64,000 nt of DNA from Synechococcus sp. UW105 (GTDB lineage: Bacteria > Cyanobacteriota > Cyanobacteriia > PCC-6307 > Cyanobiaceae): NCBI RefSeq assembly GCF_900473935.1, contig NZ_UCNN01000019.1, forward strand, positions 186,001 through 250,000, given 5' to 3'. Shown here piece after piece: positions 24,726-34,738 of the stretch. Both the position numbers and the translations under genes were made by a program. Under the pieces are notes generated by a model, which did no database searches, was not told the DNA's origin, and was given only the letters and a program-made list of their open reading frames with translations. The number at the start of each line of letters is the position of its first letter. Positions within the stretch are counted from its first letter, which is position 1.

Positions 24726-25832
24726 TCAGGACGGCAGTTCCGGATAGCCGAAACCAAGCTTCAGGCGCAGTTGCTGCAACAGCAGGCTGAACCCCAGCAG
24801 AAACAGCACAACCACTGTGCCGAGGCCAAGCGGGCTCCAGTGCCAGCATTGCAGCGTCAGCTGATTGTGGGATCCCGGCTGCAGGGGCCACTCCAGTCGG
24901 TTGTTGTGCGTGACGGTCGAGAGGGGGCTGCTCCTTCGCTTGTTGATTTGCCCTGGCACCGGGCTGATGCTCACGCTCAGGTCTGGCAGTGGCAGATCCT
25001 TCAGGGGCTTGAGATCGACATCGAGCTCGAGGCGCTGTTGCACACCGATCAGCCAGTTGCGCTCATGCAGCTGCAGGCTTGGTGTCGGAAGCTGCAGGCC
25101 CGTGGCCTCTCCAGCGCTTGCGATCGTGTCGCTGAGTAGCTGCTCGGCTGCCGCAGCTCTCAGTACAGGTGCCTGGAAGCGTTGGCTCCCCTGTTGCACG
25201 CCGCTCGTCTGCGGTTGCCACGGCCAAGTCCCCCTGTGTAGCTCCTTCGCGAAGGCGGTCTGCCATGGCAGTAGACGGCCGGTGCCGCTATCACTGCTCC
25301 AGCCCAGTTGGATCCGATTCGGTCCAACCAGGTCGATCTCTGTGCTCAGGCGCCCGCATCCCCCCAGCAACAGGGTGAGCGCCACCAACACGGCAATGAC
25401 AAGCACGGCGAAACCTGGAGCCGCTGCCTTGGTCGGCCCGGTCGGCGGCGGCGGCGGCGGTGGTGGTCCTTTCCGTCTGCTGCGCCGCGTTGAGGCAGGA
25501 GCTCCACCCACGGTGGGATTCATGTCGAGTGTGGGCAGTTGCATCGACCAGCTGGCAGGACGCTGCAGGCTCGGTGCCTCAAGCACCTCCAGCAGTTGTT
25601 TGGCGCGGTTCCGCAGGTCTGTGTCGCGGCAGCGGGTGAGCAGGCGACAGGTACTGAGTGCTTTCTCCTCCTGGCCTTGTCCCATCCAGGCGGTCACCAT
25701 CAACATCCGGATGCGGGCCCCTTCAGGATCCGAGATCGGCCGATCCTGTGTGAGCGGTTCCAGTAGTTCCAGGCATTGGCCGTAATCGCCCCGTTCCAGG
25801 GCTGCTTCAGCCAAGGCCGTGGGCAAGCTCAT
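24726..25832 (-). CDS. TPR-like and DUF3153 membrane protein
   Basis: The N-terminal 90 residues resemble tetratricopeptide helices (LAEAALERGDYGQCLELLEPL). A Pro run and a transmembrane segment (FAVLVIAVLVALTLLLGGC) with a lipobox-like GGC follow, then a DUF3153-type beta domain (LSTEIDLVGPNRIQLGW...) and a second membrane helix near the end (LGTVVVLFLLGFSLLL). DUF3153 is a cyanobacterial and plastid family with no settled role. The gene begins 3 bases after argB ends and is in its operon. Confidence 0.75.
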   Translation of the reverse strand: MSLPTALAEAALERGDYGQCLELLEPLTQDRPISDPEGARIRMLMVTAWMGQGQEEKALSTCRLLTRCRDTDLRNRAKQLLEVLEAPSLQRPASWSMQLPTLDMNPTVGGAPASTRRSRRKGPPPPPPPPTGPTKAAAPGFAVLVIAVLVALTLLLGGCGRLSTEIDLVGPNRIQLGWSSDSGTGRLLPWQTAFAKELHRGTWPWQPQTSGVQQGSQRFQAPVLRAAAAEQLLSDTIASAGEATGLQLPTPSLQLHERNWLIGVQQRLELDVDLKPLKDLPLPDLSVSISPVPGQINKRRSSPLSTVTHNNRLEWPLQPGSHNQLTLQCWHWSPLGLGTVVVLFLLGFSLLLQQLRLKLGFGYPELPS

Positions 25833-25835
25833 CGA

Positions 25836-26699
25836 TCAACCGCGTCCCATCACCATCGTGCCGATTCCCGCGTCGGTGAACACCTCCAGCAGTAGGGCGT
25901 GGGGCACGCGGCCATCGAGAATATGGGCTGCGGCGACCCCCTGGGCAAGGGCCCGGATGCAGCACTCGGTTTTCGGAGTCATGCCCCCAGCCACGATGCC
26001 GTCTTCGATCAGTTGTCGGGCTTCCGAGAGGCGCAGTTGATGGATCAATGATTCGGGGTTGTCCCGATCTCGAAGGATGCCAGGCGTGTCGGTGAGAAGG
26101 ATCAGTTTCTCGGCTTCAAGGGCTGCCGCTAGTTCTCCAGCCACTGTGTCGGCATTGATGTTGTGGGCCACTCCTGCTCTGGTGGCCGCCACGCTGGAGA
26201 TCACCGGAACGTAACCCTTCTCCAGCAAGGGCTCGAGCACTTCGGGGTTAACCCGGGCCACATCGCCGACTAGGCCATGACTGCCGTCCCCCCAAGGGCG
26301 TGCTTCCACCAGTACGCCATCGCTGCCGCTGAGGCCCACGGCCCGTGCCCCGAGCTTGTTGAGGCCATTCACAATCTGCTTGTTGACCCGGCCCACCAGC
26401 ACCATTTCCACCACATCCATCGTGTCGGGATCGGTGACGCGTAGGCCGTCGCGAAATTCGGCCGGAATGTCCAGACGTTTGAGCCAGGTGTTGATCTCAG
26501 GCCCGCCACCGTGGACGACCACCGGTTGAACTCCGACACTGGTGAGCAGCGCAAGATCGCGGAACACCGCTTCTCTCAGCTCGGCGTGGACCATGGCGGC
26601 ACCGCCATACTTGACCACGATTCGCCGACCGGCGAACCGCTGGATATAGGGGAGGGCTTCACTGAGGACGGAGACCCTCAGGGCGTCATCGCTGGCCAT
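25836..26699 (-). CDS. argB: N-acetylglutamate kinase
   Basis: This enzyme phosphorylates N-acetylglutamate in arginine synthesis. The 287 residues include KYGGAAM near the N-terminus, the HGGGPEIN phosphate loop, [15 protein letters not shown], and the [17 protein letters not shown] nucleotide site. In cyanobacteria it is the target of PII, and the PII-contact Arg residues near the C-terminus are consistent with that. It is sandwiched between DUF2854 and DUF3153 genes with gaps of 9 and 3 bases. Confidence 0.96.
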   Translation of the reverse strand: MASDDALRVSVLSEALPYIQRFAGRRIVVKYGGAAMVHAELREAVFRDLALLTSVGVQPVVVHGGGPEINTWLKRLDIPAEFRDGLRVTDPDTMDVVEMVLVGRVNKQIVNGLNKLGARAVGLSGSDGVLVEARPWGDGSHGLVGDVARVNPEVLEPLLEKGYVPVISSVAATRAGVAHNINADTVAGELAAALEAEKLILLTDTPGILRDRDNPESLIHQLRLSEARQLIEDGIVAGGMTPKTECCIRALAQGVAAAHILDGRVPHALLLEVFTDAGIGTMVMGRG

Positions 26700-26708
26700 C
26701 GATTCCGT

Positions 26709-27275
26709 TCACTGCCCCCCATGCTGACCTGTGGCCGGTACAGCGTCGCTGAGGAGGAGAAGATCAATGTGGTCGGGATCCACCTCGCGAAGATCGGCCC
26801 TTAGCCCTTTGGCGAAGAAACGTCCAAGTCGCTCCTGTTTCTCCTGCCAGCGCACCAGACCAACGGCACCAAGCGAAAAGCGCAGCCGCAGGCCATAGCT
26901 CTCTGCTTCGCTGAACTCCTCGATTTCCACCAGCTGGGGAGGGGTGTCCTCATCCCAAAGCTTGAGGGCTTCAAGGGAGGATTCGAGATGGGCTTTCTGG
27001 CCATAGCGCCAGCGGGTCACATCCGCCAGAAGTTTGCCCAGCTCAGGGGGGGCTCCATCACGCTGGGCCTTGAAGGTGGCAGCGGGTACCACCCGTCGGG
27101 CTGGTGGGAGCTCAGAAGACTTGAGCGCGAGTCCCCCCAGCAGGATCGGAATCCCGTAAAAGATGGTCGGCAGGCTGAGATTGGCATTGCCTGTGGTGTA
27201 CGCCACGACCCCCACAACGGTGAGAACGCCGCCGGCAACGGTGATCAGGTTGCCTGGGGAGAACAGATCTTTCAT
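26709..27275 (-). CDS. DUF2854 membrane protein
   Basis: Starting at the ATG at 27275, the product has two hydrophobic helices near the N-terminus (LITVAGGVLTVVGVVAYTTG and TIFYGIPILLGGLAL) and a 120-residue soluble tail (DVTRWRYGQKAHLE...). This is the DUF2854 arrangement found in cyanobacteria and chloroplasts. Function unknown; its fixed place before argB argues only for co-expression. The frame extends 14 residues upstream but lacks support. Confidence 0.8.
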   Translation of the reverse strand: MKDLFSPGNLITVAGGVLTVVGVVAYTTGNANLSLPTIFYGIPILLGGLALKSSELPPARRVVPAATFKAQRDGAPPELGKLLADVTRWRYGQKAHLESSLEALKLWDEDTPPQLVEIEEFSEAESYGLRLRFSLGAVGLVRWQEKQERLGRFFAKGLRADLREVDPDHIDLLLLSDAVPATGQHGGQ

Positions 27276-27325
27276 GTGGCTCACTCTGATGCACGCTCCG
27301 CGCAACTGCGGACGCACCCCCGAGA

Positions 27326-27565
27326 ATGGAGGAACAAGTCGATGCCAAAGGACCGATGGAGAGCAGCTCCCCCAGCCAGCCAGATCAATCCGATCTCGTC
27401 AGCCTTATCCGCGATCTCGATCAGGATCGGGCCTGGTTGCTCGAGCAGATTGACCGGGGACGCTGGCCGGAGCTGCGCTTGGATCTTGCTGCCCTCGAGC
27501 GAGAACTGGGTCAGCTCCTGGTCCGCGCAGGTGAACGCATGGAGGGCGATGGTCAGCTCGATTGA
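27326..27565 (+). CDS. small acidic hypothetical protein, 79 residues
   Basis: The product is mostly helical and acidic (SLIRDLDQDRAWLLEQIDRG, then LRLDLAALERELGQLLVRAG), with a possible start at 27326 or 27356. It is divergent to the DUF2854 gene and converges on ssb with 4 bases between. Likely a real, small coiled-coil protein. Function unknown. Confidence 0.55.
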   Translation: MEEQVDAKGPMESSSPSQPDQSDLVSLIRDLDQDRAWLLEQIDRGRWPELRLDLAALERELGQLLVRAGERMEGDGQLD

Positions 27566-27569
27566 GCGA

Positions 27570-28037
27570 TCAGAAGGGGATGTCGTCGGTGTCAGGCACC
27601 AGTGGGGCGCTATTCCATTGAGCTGCACTCTCCTGAGCCGGAGGCTGCGTTGGCGTGGCTGCAGCCCGGGGCGCTTGGCGGACCGGAGCAGGTGCACGAC
27701 CGGTGGCGGCTTCCGAGGCAGGCGCGGCCATTTCGCCACCAACAGGATGCAGGCGCGACAGGGTGAACTCCGCTCGCTTTTCCTTCAAGCCGTCTTGACG
27801 AGGCACGGTGTTCATGCGCAGGCGGCCTTCGATCAGCAGTCGTTGTCCGGGTTGCACCCGACTCTGAAGTTCCTGCGCCAGGTTTCCCCAGCCCACCACC
27901 TTGATCTGACCAGGTGGGTCATCCGCCCGCAGACCATCGAACCGCACGTCCATTTCGGCGATCGGGGTCTGGTTGTCCTGGGTGTAGCGAAGGGTGGGTG
28001 CCTGGATCACTTCCACTTCGAGCACGCAGTGGTTCAT
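27570..28037 (-). CDS. ssb: single-stranded DNA-binding protein
   Basis: The OB-fold part (residues 1-100) has MNHCVLEVEVIQAPTLRYTQ, QIKVVGWGNLAQEL and GQRLLIEGRLRM, followed by a Pro/Ala/Gln linker and the acidic tip DTDDIPF used to recruit replication and repair partners. The protein coats single-stranded DNA. At 155 residues it is close to bacterial SSB. It is divergent to cobK with a 35-base interval that must hold both promoters. Confidence 0.93.
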   Translation of the reverse strand: MNHCVLEVEVIQAPTLRYTQDNQTPIAEMDVRFDGLRADDPPGQIKVVGWGNLAQELQSRVQPGQRLLIEGRLRMNTVPRQDGLKEKRAEFTLSRLHPVGGEMAAPASEAATGRAPAPVRQAPRAAATPTQPPAQESAAQWNSAPLVPDTDDIPF

Positions 28038-28072
28038 CGCCGTCGGCTGGGTTGAATGAGAGCGCCATCCTG

Positions 28073-28855
28073 ATGCACCAACCGAGGAATCGCCAGGGGC
28101 ATGTGTGGCTTCTTGCCGGAACCGGGGAGGGACCCGCCCTCGCGGCGGCTTTGCAGGCGCAAGGTTTTCAAGTCAGTGTGAGTGTGGTGACTGAGGCGGC
28201 AGCACTGCCCTACAGGTCGTTGTCACTGCATCGGGTCTGGGTCGGAGCACTCTCAGACGAGCAGGCCATTGTCGATCGACTGCGCCAAGAGAGTGTCGAC
28301 CAGCTTGTGGATGCCACCCACCCTTTCGCCATGCAGATCACCGCGCAGCTGGTGATGGCGTCTCGCCAGGTCGGATGTCCGTTGATCCGATATGAGCGGC
28401 CGATTCAACCCGCTCCCTGCAGTCGAGTGGTCGAGTCGGTGGAGTCGATTCCTGCCGAAGCCCTCGCTGGACAACGCCTGCTGCTGGCTCTTGGCTCTCG
28501 CTACTTAGGGCGGCTGGTGCCACCGCTTCGCGCTGCAGGTGCGCTCCTCTATGCCAGGGTTTTGCCGACGCCTTTGGCCCTTCGTCAGGCGGTGGCCGCC
28601 GGCCTGCCCGATCATCATTTGGCGCTGCTTCGGCCTCTTCAGGGAGATAGCCCCGGGAGTCTGGAACAGGCTCTCTGTCGCCACTGGGGCATTACTGCTG
28701 TGCTTTGCCGTCAGTCTGGTGGCGCTGCCGAACGCTGCTGGCATGAGGTTTGCATCGATCGGGGACTGCCGCTGTGGTTGCTGCGCCGTCCTGCACCTCC
28801 GTCATCGCTGCTGCTGGTGCATAGCGTGGAGCAGATGTTGGCCCGCCTGGATTGA
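28073..28855 (+). CDS. cobK: precorrin-6A reductase
   Basis: The product from the ATG at 28073 has the N-terminal nucleotide-binding LLAGTGEG, the DATHPFA motif and the RYERP loop of CobK/CbiJ, which reduce the macrocycle during cobalamin synthesis. Length of 260 residues fits. The reading frame is open further upstream inside the ssb antisense, which is not used. It is followed after 6 bases by cutA. Confidence 0.9.
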   Translation: MHQPRNRQGHVWLLAGTGEGPALAAALQAQGFQVSVSVVTEAAALPYRSLSLHRVWVGALSDEQAIVDRLRQESVDQLVDATHPFAMQITAQLVMASRQVGCPLIRYERPIQPAPCSRVVESVESIPAEALAGQRLLLALGSRYLGRLVPPLRAAGALLYARVLPTPLALRQAVAAGLPDHHLALLRPLQGDSPGSLEQALCRHWGITAVLCRQSGGAAERCWHEVCIDRGLPLWLLRRPAPPSSLLLVHSVEQMLARLD

Positions 28856-28861
28856 CCTCCT

Positions 28862-29236
28862 ATGGATTCCCCAACTGCTGAGGAGAGGCGTGGGTCGCGA
28901 CCCGATCAGCTCCTGGTGCTGGTGCTCACCACAGAGGCGGATGCGGCGCATGCCGATGCCTTGGCTCAGGCTTTGCTTGACCAGGGGCTAGCCGCTTGCG
29001 TTTCCCAGTGGCCCGTGCGGTCCACTTACCGCTGGAAGGGGCAGCGCGAGTGTGCGGAGGAGGTGCAGCTCCTGATCAAAACCAGTCGTGATGGCTGGCC
29101 GCGGCTCGAGCATGGCCTCAAAGAGCTGCACAGTTATGAAACACCCGAGGTCATCCATTGGCAGGCCGAAGCATCTGCCGCCTACAGCGCCTGGGTGGCG
29201 GACGCCGTCACATGTCCGCCCGTGCCGCTCAGCTGA
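28862..29236 (+). CDS. cutA: CutA1 divalent-cation tolerance protein
   Basis: The 124-residue product shows the CutA1 core: LVLVLTTEADAAHA, GLAACVSQWPVRSTYRWKG with its conserved Cys and Tyr, and YETPEVIHW. CutA1 forms stable trimers and binds copper in several bacteria, though its cellular role remains debated. The N-terminal 20 residues are an extension that may be partly untranslated. Its last 8 bases overlap the convergent kinase gene. Confidence 0.92.
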   Translation: MDSPTAEERRGSRPDQLLVLVLTTEADAAHADALAQALLDQGLAACVSQWPVRSTYRWKGQRECAEEVQLLIKTSRDGWPRLEHGLKELHSYETPEVIHWQAEASAAYSAWVADAVTCPPVPLS

Positions 29237-30239
29237 GGTGCTTCTGGACCAGCTCGCTTAGGGACACTTGCGAGCGGGGGCCGAGTTGGGTCACGACTTG
29301 GCCGGCGCAGATCGAGCCAATGTTTCCACAGGTCTCCAGCGGTAAATCCTGGGTGTAGCCGTGCAGGAAGCCACCGGCGTACAGATCTCCTGCTCCAGTG
29401 GTGTCCACCAGGGTGCCGAGGCTGTAGGCGGGGATGTCCCAGCGTTGATCGCCGCTGAGCACGACCGATCCCTGCTCGCTGCGGGTGAGCGCCGCGACCT
29501 GGCAACAGCCTTTCACTTGGGCCAAAGCCGCTTCAAAATCGTCGGTGCCGTAGAGGGAGGTGATTTCGTCCTCATTGGCGAAGAGCACGTCCACATGGCC
29601 GTTCACGAGTTCCAGAAAACTGTCGCGGTGACGGTCAACGCAGAAGCCATCAGACAAGGACAGGGCGACCTGGCCCCCACCCTGTCGGCAGGTTTCTGCT
29701 GCGGCGATGAAGGCCCGCTTCGCAGCGGGACTGTCCCAGAGATAACCCTCGAGATACAGAACTTTGGCCTCGCGCACCATGGACAGATCCAGGTCCTCCG
29801 GCTCCAGCTGTACGGATGCACCGAGGTAGGTGCACATCGTGCGCTGGGCATCTGGTGTGACCAAGATCAGGCAGCGGGCTGTGCTTGGACCTTCCGTGGC
29901 TGCCGGTGTCTCGAAACGGGTTCCGACGGCACGGATGTCGTGGCTGAAAATCGTGCCTAGCTGGTCATCTCGCACCCGGCCGATGAAGCCTGCCTTGCTG
30001 CCCAGTTGGGCCAGACCCGCCAGGGTATTGGCGGCGGAACCACCAGAGGTTTCCATGCCCGCACCACTGGCGCTGTAAAGGCGCTGTGCTTGTTCTTCAT
30101 CCACCAGCGCCATCGCCCCTTTGTTGAGGTCGTGCGTGGTGAGGAAGGCGTCATCCGTCTGGACGAGCACATCCACGATGGCGTTGCCGATCCCCACAAC
30201 ATCCAGTGAGCGGGTGGATCCGAACCGGGATGGACTCAT
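29229..30239 (-). CDS. PfkB-family carbohydrate or nucleoside kinase
   Basis: The 336-residue product has the two PfkB signatures: GGSAANTLAGLAQLG near residue 66 and DTTGAGDLYAGGFLHG near the C-terminus with the catalytic Asp. Overall pattern (VVGIGNAIVDVLV, FANEDEI) is closest to the adenosine/ribokinase-like group that includes sugar kinases of marine cyanobacteria. The exact substrate is not decidable from sequence. It follows purA on the minus strand after 76 bases. Confidence 0.88.
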   Translation of the reverse strand: MSPSRFGSTRSLDVVGIGNAIVDVLVQTDDAFLTTHDLNKGAMALVDEEQAQRLYSASGAGMETSGGSAANTLAGLAQLGSKAGFIGRVRDDQLGTIFSHDIRAVGTRFETPAATEGPSTARCLILVTPDAQRTMCTYLGASVQLEPEDLDLSMVREAKVLYLEGYLWDSPAAKRAFIAAAETCRQGGGQVALSLSDGFCVDRHRDSFLELVNGHVDVLFANEDEITSLYGTDDFEAALAQVKGCCQVAALTRSEQGSVVLSGDQRWDIPAYSLGTLVDTTGAGDLYAGGFLHGYTQDLPLETCGNIGSICAGQVVTQLGPRSQVSLSELVQKHLS

Positions 30240-30315
30240 CAGGGTGTCACTGCGGAATCAAGGCAGTATCACCCCTCACGGTCCCTAGACCCATTGCGGT
30301 TTGGATCGGCAAGGA

Positions 30316-31635
30316 TCAGGCGCTGAGCAGGGCCCGCTTGGGACCGTGAATTGGATCCTCCACCACGATCGTTTGATCGCGGCCGGCACCGAGAGAGACG
30401 ATGGCAATCGGCACTTCCATCAGATCGGCGAGGAAGCGGAGGTAGGCCATCGCTTTCTCGGGCAGATCCTCAAGGGAGCGGCACTCCGCGGTCGAGCACT
30501 GCCAGCCTGGCAGGGTTTCGAAGATGGGTTGGCAGCGAGCGAATTCCTCAGCACAGGATGGGAAATGCTCGATCCGCTCTCCGTCGAGGTCGTAGGCCAC
30601 ACACACTTGAAGGGCGTCGAGCTCGTCGAGCACATCGAGTTTGGTAATCGCGAGGCAGTCGAGCCCATTCACGCCGACGGCGTAGCGGCCGATGACGCCA
30701 TCGAACCAGCCGCAGCGGCGACGACGGCCGGTTGTGGTGCCGAATTCGCCACCCCTGTCGCAGAGGTGGTCGTTAAGGCTGCCGTCGAGCTCGGTGGGAA
30801 ATGGTCCCTCGCCAACGCGGGTGGTGTAAGCCTTGGCAACGCCGATCACGCGGTCGATCAGCGTTGGTCCCACTCCGGCTCCGATGCAGGCACCGCCTGA
30901 CACCGGATTGGATGAGGTGACATATGGGTAGGTGCCGTGGTCGAGGTCCAGCAGAGTGCCCTGGGCGCCTTCAAACAGGATGTTCTGGCGTTTGCGGGCG
31001 GCCTGATGGATCTCGCGCGTGCAGTCGACCACGTGGGGAGCCAGTCGTTTGCCATAGGCCAGGTATTCGCTAATCACCTCCTCTGCGTCCAGAGCATCCA
31101 CGTTGTAGATGGTCTGGAGAAGCTGGTTCTTCTCTTTTAAGGGGGCTTCCAGCCGATCCCGCAGCCGTGCTTCATCGAGCAGGTCGATGACGCGGATGCC
31201 GCTGCGCTGGGATTTGTCGGCATAGGTGGGGCCGATGCCTCGACCTGTGGTGCCAATGCGTCTCTCGCCGCGCTGCTTCTCCATCGCCTGATCGAGCAGG
31301 CGGTGGTAGGGCATGGTGACGTGCGCAGTCGACGCCAGCTTCAGCCCGGAAATATCGATGCCGTTCTCGATCAACATGTCGAGCTCCCCCAGCATCACCT
31401 TGGGGTCCACCACCGTGCCTGAGCCAATCAGGCAGACGGTGTCTGGATAAAGAATGCCTGAGGGAATGAGATGCAGCTTCAGCACTTGATCGTCCACGAC
31501 GATCGTGTGACCTGCATTGACGCCGCCCTGGTACCGGACGACTACATCAGCGGATCGACTGAGGAGATCCGTGATCTTTCCTTTTCCTTCGTCACCCCAC
31601 TGCGCACCGATGACGACAACGTTGGCCAAAGACAC
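30316..31635 (-). CDS. purA: adenylosuccinate synthetase
   Basis: The enzyme joins IMP and aspartate with GTP in AMP synthesis. It has the N-terminal [11 protein letters not shown] phosphate loop with catalytic Asp and Lys, [28 protein letters not shown] and [20 protein letters not shown]. At 439 residues it is of normal length. The neighbours psb27 and pfkB are unrelated in pathway. Confidence 0.97.
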   Translation of the reverse strand: MSLANVVVIGAQWGDEGKGKITDLLSRSADVVVRYQGGVNAGHTIVVDDQVLKLHLIPSGILYPDTVCLIGSGTVVDPKVMLGELDMLIENGIDISGLKLASTAHVTMPYHRLLDQAMEKQRGERRIGTTGRGIGPTYADKSQRSGIRVIDLLDEARLRDRLEAPLKEKNQLLQTIYNVDALDAEEVISEYLAYGKRLAPHVVDCTREIHQAARKRQNILFEGAQGTLLDLDHGTYPYVTSSNPVSGGACIGAGVGPTLIDRVIGVAKAYTTRVGEGPFPTELDGSLNDHLCDRGGEFGTTTGRRRRCGWFDGVIGRYAVGVNGLDCLAITKLDVLDELDALQVCVAYDLDGERIEHFPSCAEEFARCQPIFETLPGWQCSTAECRSLEDLPEKAMAYLRFLADLMEVPIAIVSLGAGRDQTIVVEDPIHGPKRALLSA

Positions 31636-31734
31636 TGCGGCCCGAAGCCGCCAATCTGCACAATCTACGATTTTCGCAGCTCCCCCCGCCTTCAGTCAAA
31701 AGGGGTGGGGGAACTGTTGCGAATTGGTTGAGAA

Positions 31735-32160
31735 TCAGTTGCCGCGAACGGCCGCTTTCTCGGCCTTGCCCAGCTCTTTGTCAACCCGGCTGCGCAGCGT
31801 GTCTGGCAGGGGACGGTTGGCATAGGTTTTGTAGTGAGCAGCCAAGGAGTTCAGGGCTGTTTGCATCGTTGTGAACGAGCTCAATCCGTTCACTTTGGGA
31901 CGGGGGCGATAGCGAGACATGTACGCATTGATCACAGCCGTTGCTTGCGTTTCGGCCTCGGCCCTGCCCTCGTCGTCCTGCGCCATGGCAATGGTGGACT
32001 GCAGGGTGTGCACCACCGCCACAGTGTCCTCCACGTAATCACCGGTGAGGCCGGAGGCTCCGGCGCCGGAACAGGCTGTGAGCATCAGGCACAGCCCAAG
32101 GCAGGCGGCCAGGGTGATGCGCATCAGTTGGCTGGTCAAACGATTCAAGGCGGAGAGCAT
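31735..32160 (-). CDS. psb27: photosystem II assembly lipoprotein Psb27
   Basis: A signal peptide ending in the lipobox LTAC (cleavage before Cys) is followed by the Psb27 four-helix domain: LTGDYVEDTVAVVHTLQST, the ARRP-like ISRYRPRP block (SRYRPRPKVNG) and FTTMQTALNSLAAHY. It binds CP43 on the lumen side during photosystem II repair and holds the manganese site open. It lies 10 bases after proS, so the two are probably co-transcribed. Confidence 0.95.
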   Translation of the reverse strand: MLSALNRLTSQLMRITLAACLGLCLMLTACSGAGASGLTGDYVEDTVAVVHTLQSTIAMAQDDEGRAEAETQATAVINAYMSRYRPRPKVNGLSSFTTMQTALNSLAAHYKTYANRPLPDTLRSRVDKELGKAEKAAVRGN

Positions 32161-32170
32161 GAATCAGGAG

Positions 32171-33979
32171 TCAGGTTGAGACGACTGTACGGGTGGTCTT
32201 GCCGCTGATTGCGCCCTGGAGAATCTGAAGGGCTTCAGCGTGAGGCAGGCGCTGGGTTTCTTGGCTGGCACGGTCGACCAGTTCCACCTGGCCCTCGGCT
32301 GCGTCGCGACCTACGACAACTCGCCAAGGGATGCCGATCAGGTCGGCGTCCTTGAACTTCACGCCGGCCCGCTCGCTGCGATCATCCAGCAGCGCATCAA
32401 CGCCACTGGAGAGCAGGTCTTGGTAAAGCCGCTCACCCAGCTGCTTCTGGGTTTCGTCCTGCATGTTGGCCACCACAATCACGGCCTGGAAAGGTGCGAT
32501 CGCAAGCGGCCAGCAGATCCCGGCTTTGTCGTGGTGCTGTTCCACGGCGGCCTGGGCCAGCCTGGACACGCCAATCCCGTAGCAGCCCATCCAGAAGGCC
32601 TCCTGGTCGCCGTCTGCCGTCGTGAAGGTGGCCTCCATCGCTGAGGAATATTTTCGGCCTAGCTGGAAGATGTGTCCGACTTCGATGCCGCGACGGGCGA
32701 TCAGCGTTTGGTCCGGGGCCTGGAGGCAGTGGTCGCCTGCTTGAGCATTGCGTAGATCGACCGTCTTTGGCGCGCAGTCCAGTTCCTCCCAGCGGCTCCC
32801 CCAGCGATGCTGATCAGCAACGTTGGCGCCGCATACGAATCGTTCCAGCTCCAGGGCGGTTGGATCGGCGAAGCGCAGGAAGGCTGGCACCCAGGATTTG
32901 GATCCTTGCAGGCAGCTGTCTGCAAGGTCGGGGCCGAGGGCACCGAAAGGCCATGCTTCTAAACCCTGATTGGCGATTTGTTCCTCGCTGATCGGGGTGA
33001 TGTCGAGCACTCCGTCCTGTTGATCGTTCGTTAGGGCATTGCTCAATTTCACGTCATTGAGCTGCTGATCACCCCTTAGGCAAACCAGAACAGGCCGCTG
33101 GGCACCGGATTCCATCCGCGCCAGCAATGCGATCACCTTGACCACTTGCTGCGGTTGTAGGCCTTGGGCTTTGCATAGGGCCTCAATGGTCTTCTGCCCA
33201 GGGGTGTTCAGAACAACGGCTTCCCCTGGGGGCAGGGGGGTGGCTTCAGAAGGGATCGAGACCGCTTTCTCGAGGTTGGCGGCATAGCTGCCGTCCTCGC
33301 TGGTAAGAATCAGGTCCTCTCCCGCATCGGCGGTCACCATGAATTCCTGGGACGCTGCGCCACCGATGGCACCGCTGTCTGCCTCAACGGCCACGGCCTC
33401 AAGCCCACAACGCTCGAAGATCCGGCGGTACGCCAAATCCATCTCTTCGTAACAGCGACGCAGGTCCTCTTCGTCAGTGTGAAAGGAGTAGGCGTCTTTC
33501 ATGATGAATTCACGCCCGCGCATGAGGCCAAAGCGGGGGCGGATTTCATCTCTGAACTTGGTTTGAATCTGGTAGAGCGTCACCGGCAGCTGTCGGTAGG
33601 AGCGCAGCAGCTCGCCGGCGAGGGTGGTCACGACCTCTTCGTGCGTGGGCCCGAGGCCCACTTCTCGGCCCTGTCGGTCCTTGAGGTGGAACATGATCCC
33701 TTCGCCCGCCGTGTAGCCCTGCCAGCGACCACTGCGTTCCCACAACTCTGCAGGCTGCAATTGAGGAAGCAGCGTCTCGAGCGCGCCGGTGGCATTCATC
33801 TCCTCTTGCACGATTGCGCTGATCTTGCGCAACACCCTCCACATCAGTGGGAGGTAGGCGTAGATCCCGGATCCGATCCGACGGATATAGCCGCCTCTTA
33901 ACAGCAGCTGATGGGATGCGATTTCCGCGTCGGCGGGCACATCCCGCAGCGTCACCAGCATCAGGCGGGAGACGCGCAT
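32171..33979 (-). CDS. proS: prolyl-tRNA synthetase
   Basis: The 602-residue class II enzyme has motif 1 (GAxxTLLPQLQPAELWERSGR-like region), the LGPTHEE and FRDEIRPRFGLMRGREF motif 2, and the C-terminal anticodon domain (PFQAVIVVANMQDE). The middle part from about residue 230 to 385 is the bacterial Ala-Pro editing insertion. It is the first gene of the leftward psb27 unit. Confidence 0.97.
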   Translation of the reverse strand: MRVSRLMLVTLRDVPADAEIASHQLLLRGGYIRRIGSGIYAYLPLMWRVLRKISAIVQEEMNATGALETLLPQLQPAELWERSGRWQGYTAGEGIMFHLKDRQGREVGLGPTHEEVVTTLAGELLRSYRQLPVTLYQIQTKFRDEIRPRFGLMRGREFIMKDAYSFHTDEEDLRRCYEEMDLAYRRIFERCGLEAVAVEADSGAIGGAASQEFMVTADAGEDLILTSEDGSYAANLEKAVSIPSEATPLPPGEAVVLNTPGQKTIEALCKAQGLQPQQVVKVIALLARMESGAQRPVLVCLRGDQQLNDVKLSNALTNDQQDGVLDITPISEEQIANQGLEAWPFGALGPDLADSCLQGSKSWVPAFLRFADPTALELERFVCGANVADQHRWGSRWEELDCAPKTVDLRNAQAGDHCLQAPDQTLIARRGIEVGHIFQLGRKYSSAMEATFTTADGDQEAFWMGCYGIGVSRLAQAAVEQHHDKAGICWPLAIAPFQAVIVVANMQDETQKQLGERLYQDLLSSGVDALLDDRSERAGVKFKDADLIGIPWRVVVGRDAAEGQVELVDRASQETQRLPHAEALQILQGAISGKTTRTVVST

Positions 33980-34216
33980 GGGAGTGGACTTGCAGTGAAG
34001 CCGGAAGCTATCACCGCTGCGAATCAGGCAGGCTGTTTAGGCGATTGTCGAACTGGCACGACCGGTCTCATTGGAGACTGCAACATGAGTCTCAACTGCT
34101 AATCTCCGCGGGACGCTTGGCCTGTGAAGGCAGCTTGCATGTTTCCCCGTTCGGTTGACTCTCCTCTTTCCGTCCCTGCTCGGAGCGTTGAAAGCGGCAC
34201 CGACGTGGATGCAGTC

Positions 34217-34612
34217 ATGGCGCGTTCAGAGTCCCTGGTTGGGATTGACGAAGTTCAGAAATCCCTCAATCGTTCAAGGGCGTCGGTGTATCGCTACACC
34301 AACACCGATCCTCGCAATCTCAATCCACCTTTTAATCCACGCAAGCTCAATTCCGAGTACCGCAGCGATCAGAAGGATCCCCTCCTTTTTCATCCCAACG
34401 AGGTGGCGCGTTTCGCCAAGGATGTGCTTCGGATTAAGGAAGTGACCGTTGAGGTGCTTAATTCGCCATCCACGGCCACACAGCAGTGCCTTTCGGCGAT
34501 TCTCGAGGAGCTGCGCATCATCCGCTCCCACTTGGATTCACTGCCCACGGCCCCTGCTGATCCTGCTGATCTTGCAGCCCGTCGGGACCGCCAGGAACGA
34601 CCGGCTGCCTGA
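34217..34612 (+). CDS. resolvase-type helix-turn-helix protein
   Basis: From the ATG at 34217 the product has LVGIDEVQKSLNRSRASVYRYTNTD, a helix-turn-helix resembling resolvase or MerR readers, then NPPFNPRKLNSEYR and a C-terminal coiled helix LSAILEELRIIRSHLDSL. No catalytic Ser is present, so it would bind rather than recombine DNA. It is common in marine Synechococcus. An upstream in-frame ATG at 34124 adds 31 residues of poor quality. Confidence 0.7.
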   Translation: MARSESLVGIDEVQKSLNRSRASVYRYTNTDPRNLNPPFNPRKLNSEYRSDQKDPLLFHPNEVARFAKDVLRIKEVTVEVLNSPSTATQQCLSAILEELRIIRSHLDSLPTAPADPADLAARRDRQERPAA

Positions 34613-34738
34613 TCAGGCTGTCTTCAGCCGAAATCGATGGCATGATTGGGAGGCCACACGCTGCTAAGGCTGTGCGTGGTGCTTGCTCCACCCTCTTCCT
34701 TCGGAACGGTCGAGTGGGTTGTCCCCCATCACCCTTGC

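Noticed and set aside
26988-28055. 355-residue plus-strand frame
   Set aside because: It runs across DUF2854 and ssb antisense; both of those are clear genes.
30301-30900. 199-residue plus-strand frame
   Set aside because: Antisense to purA.
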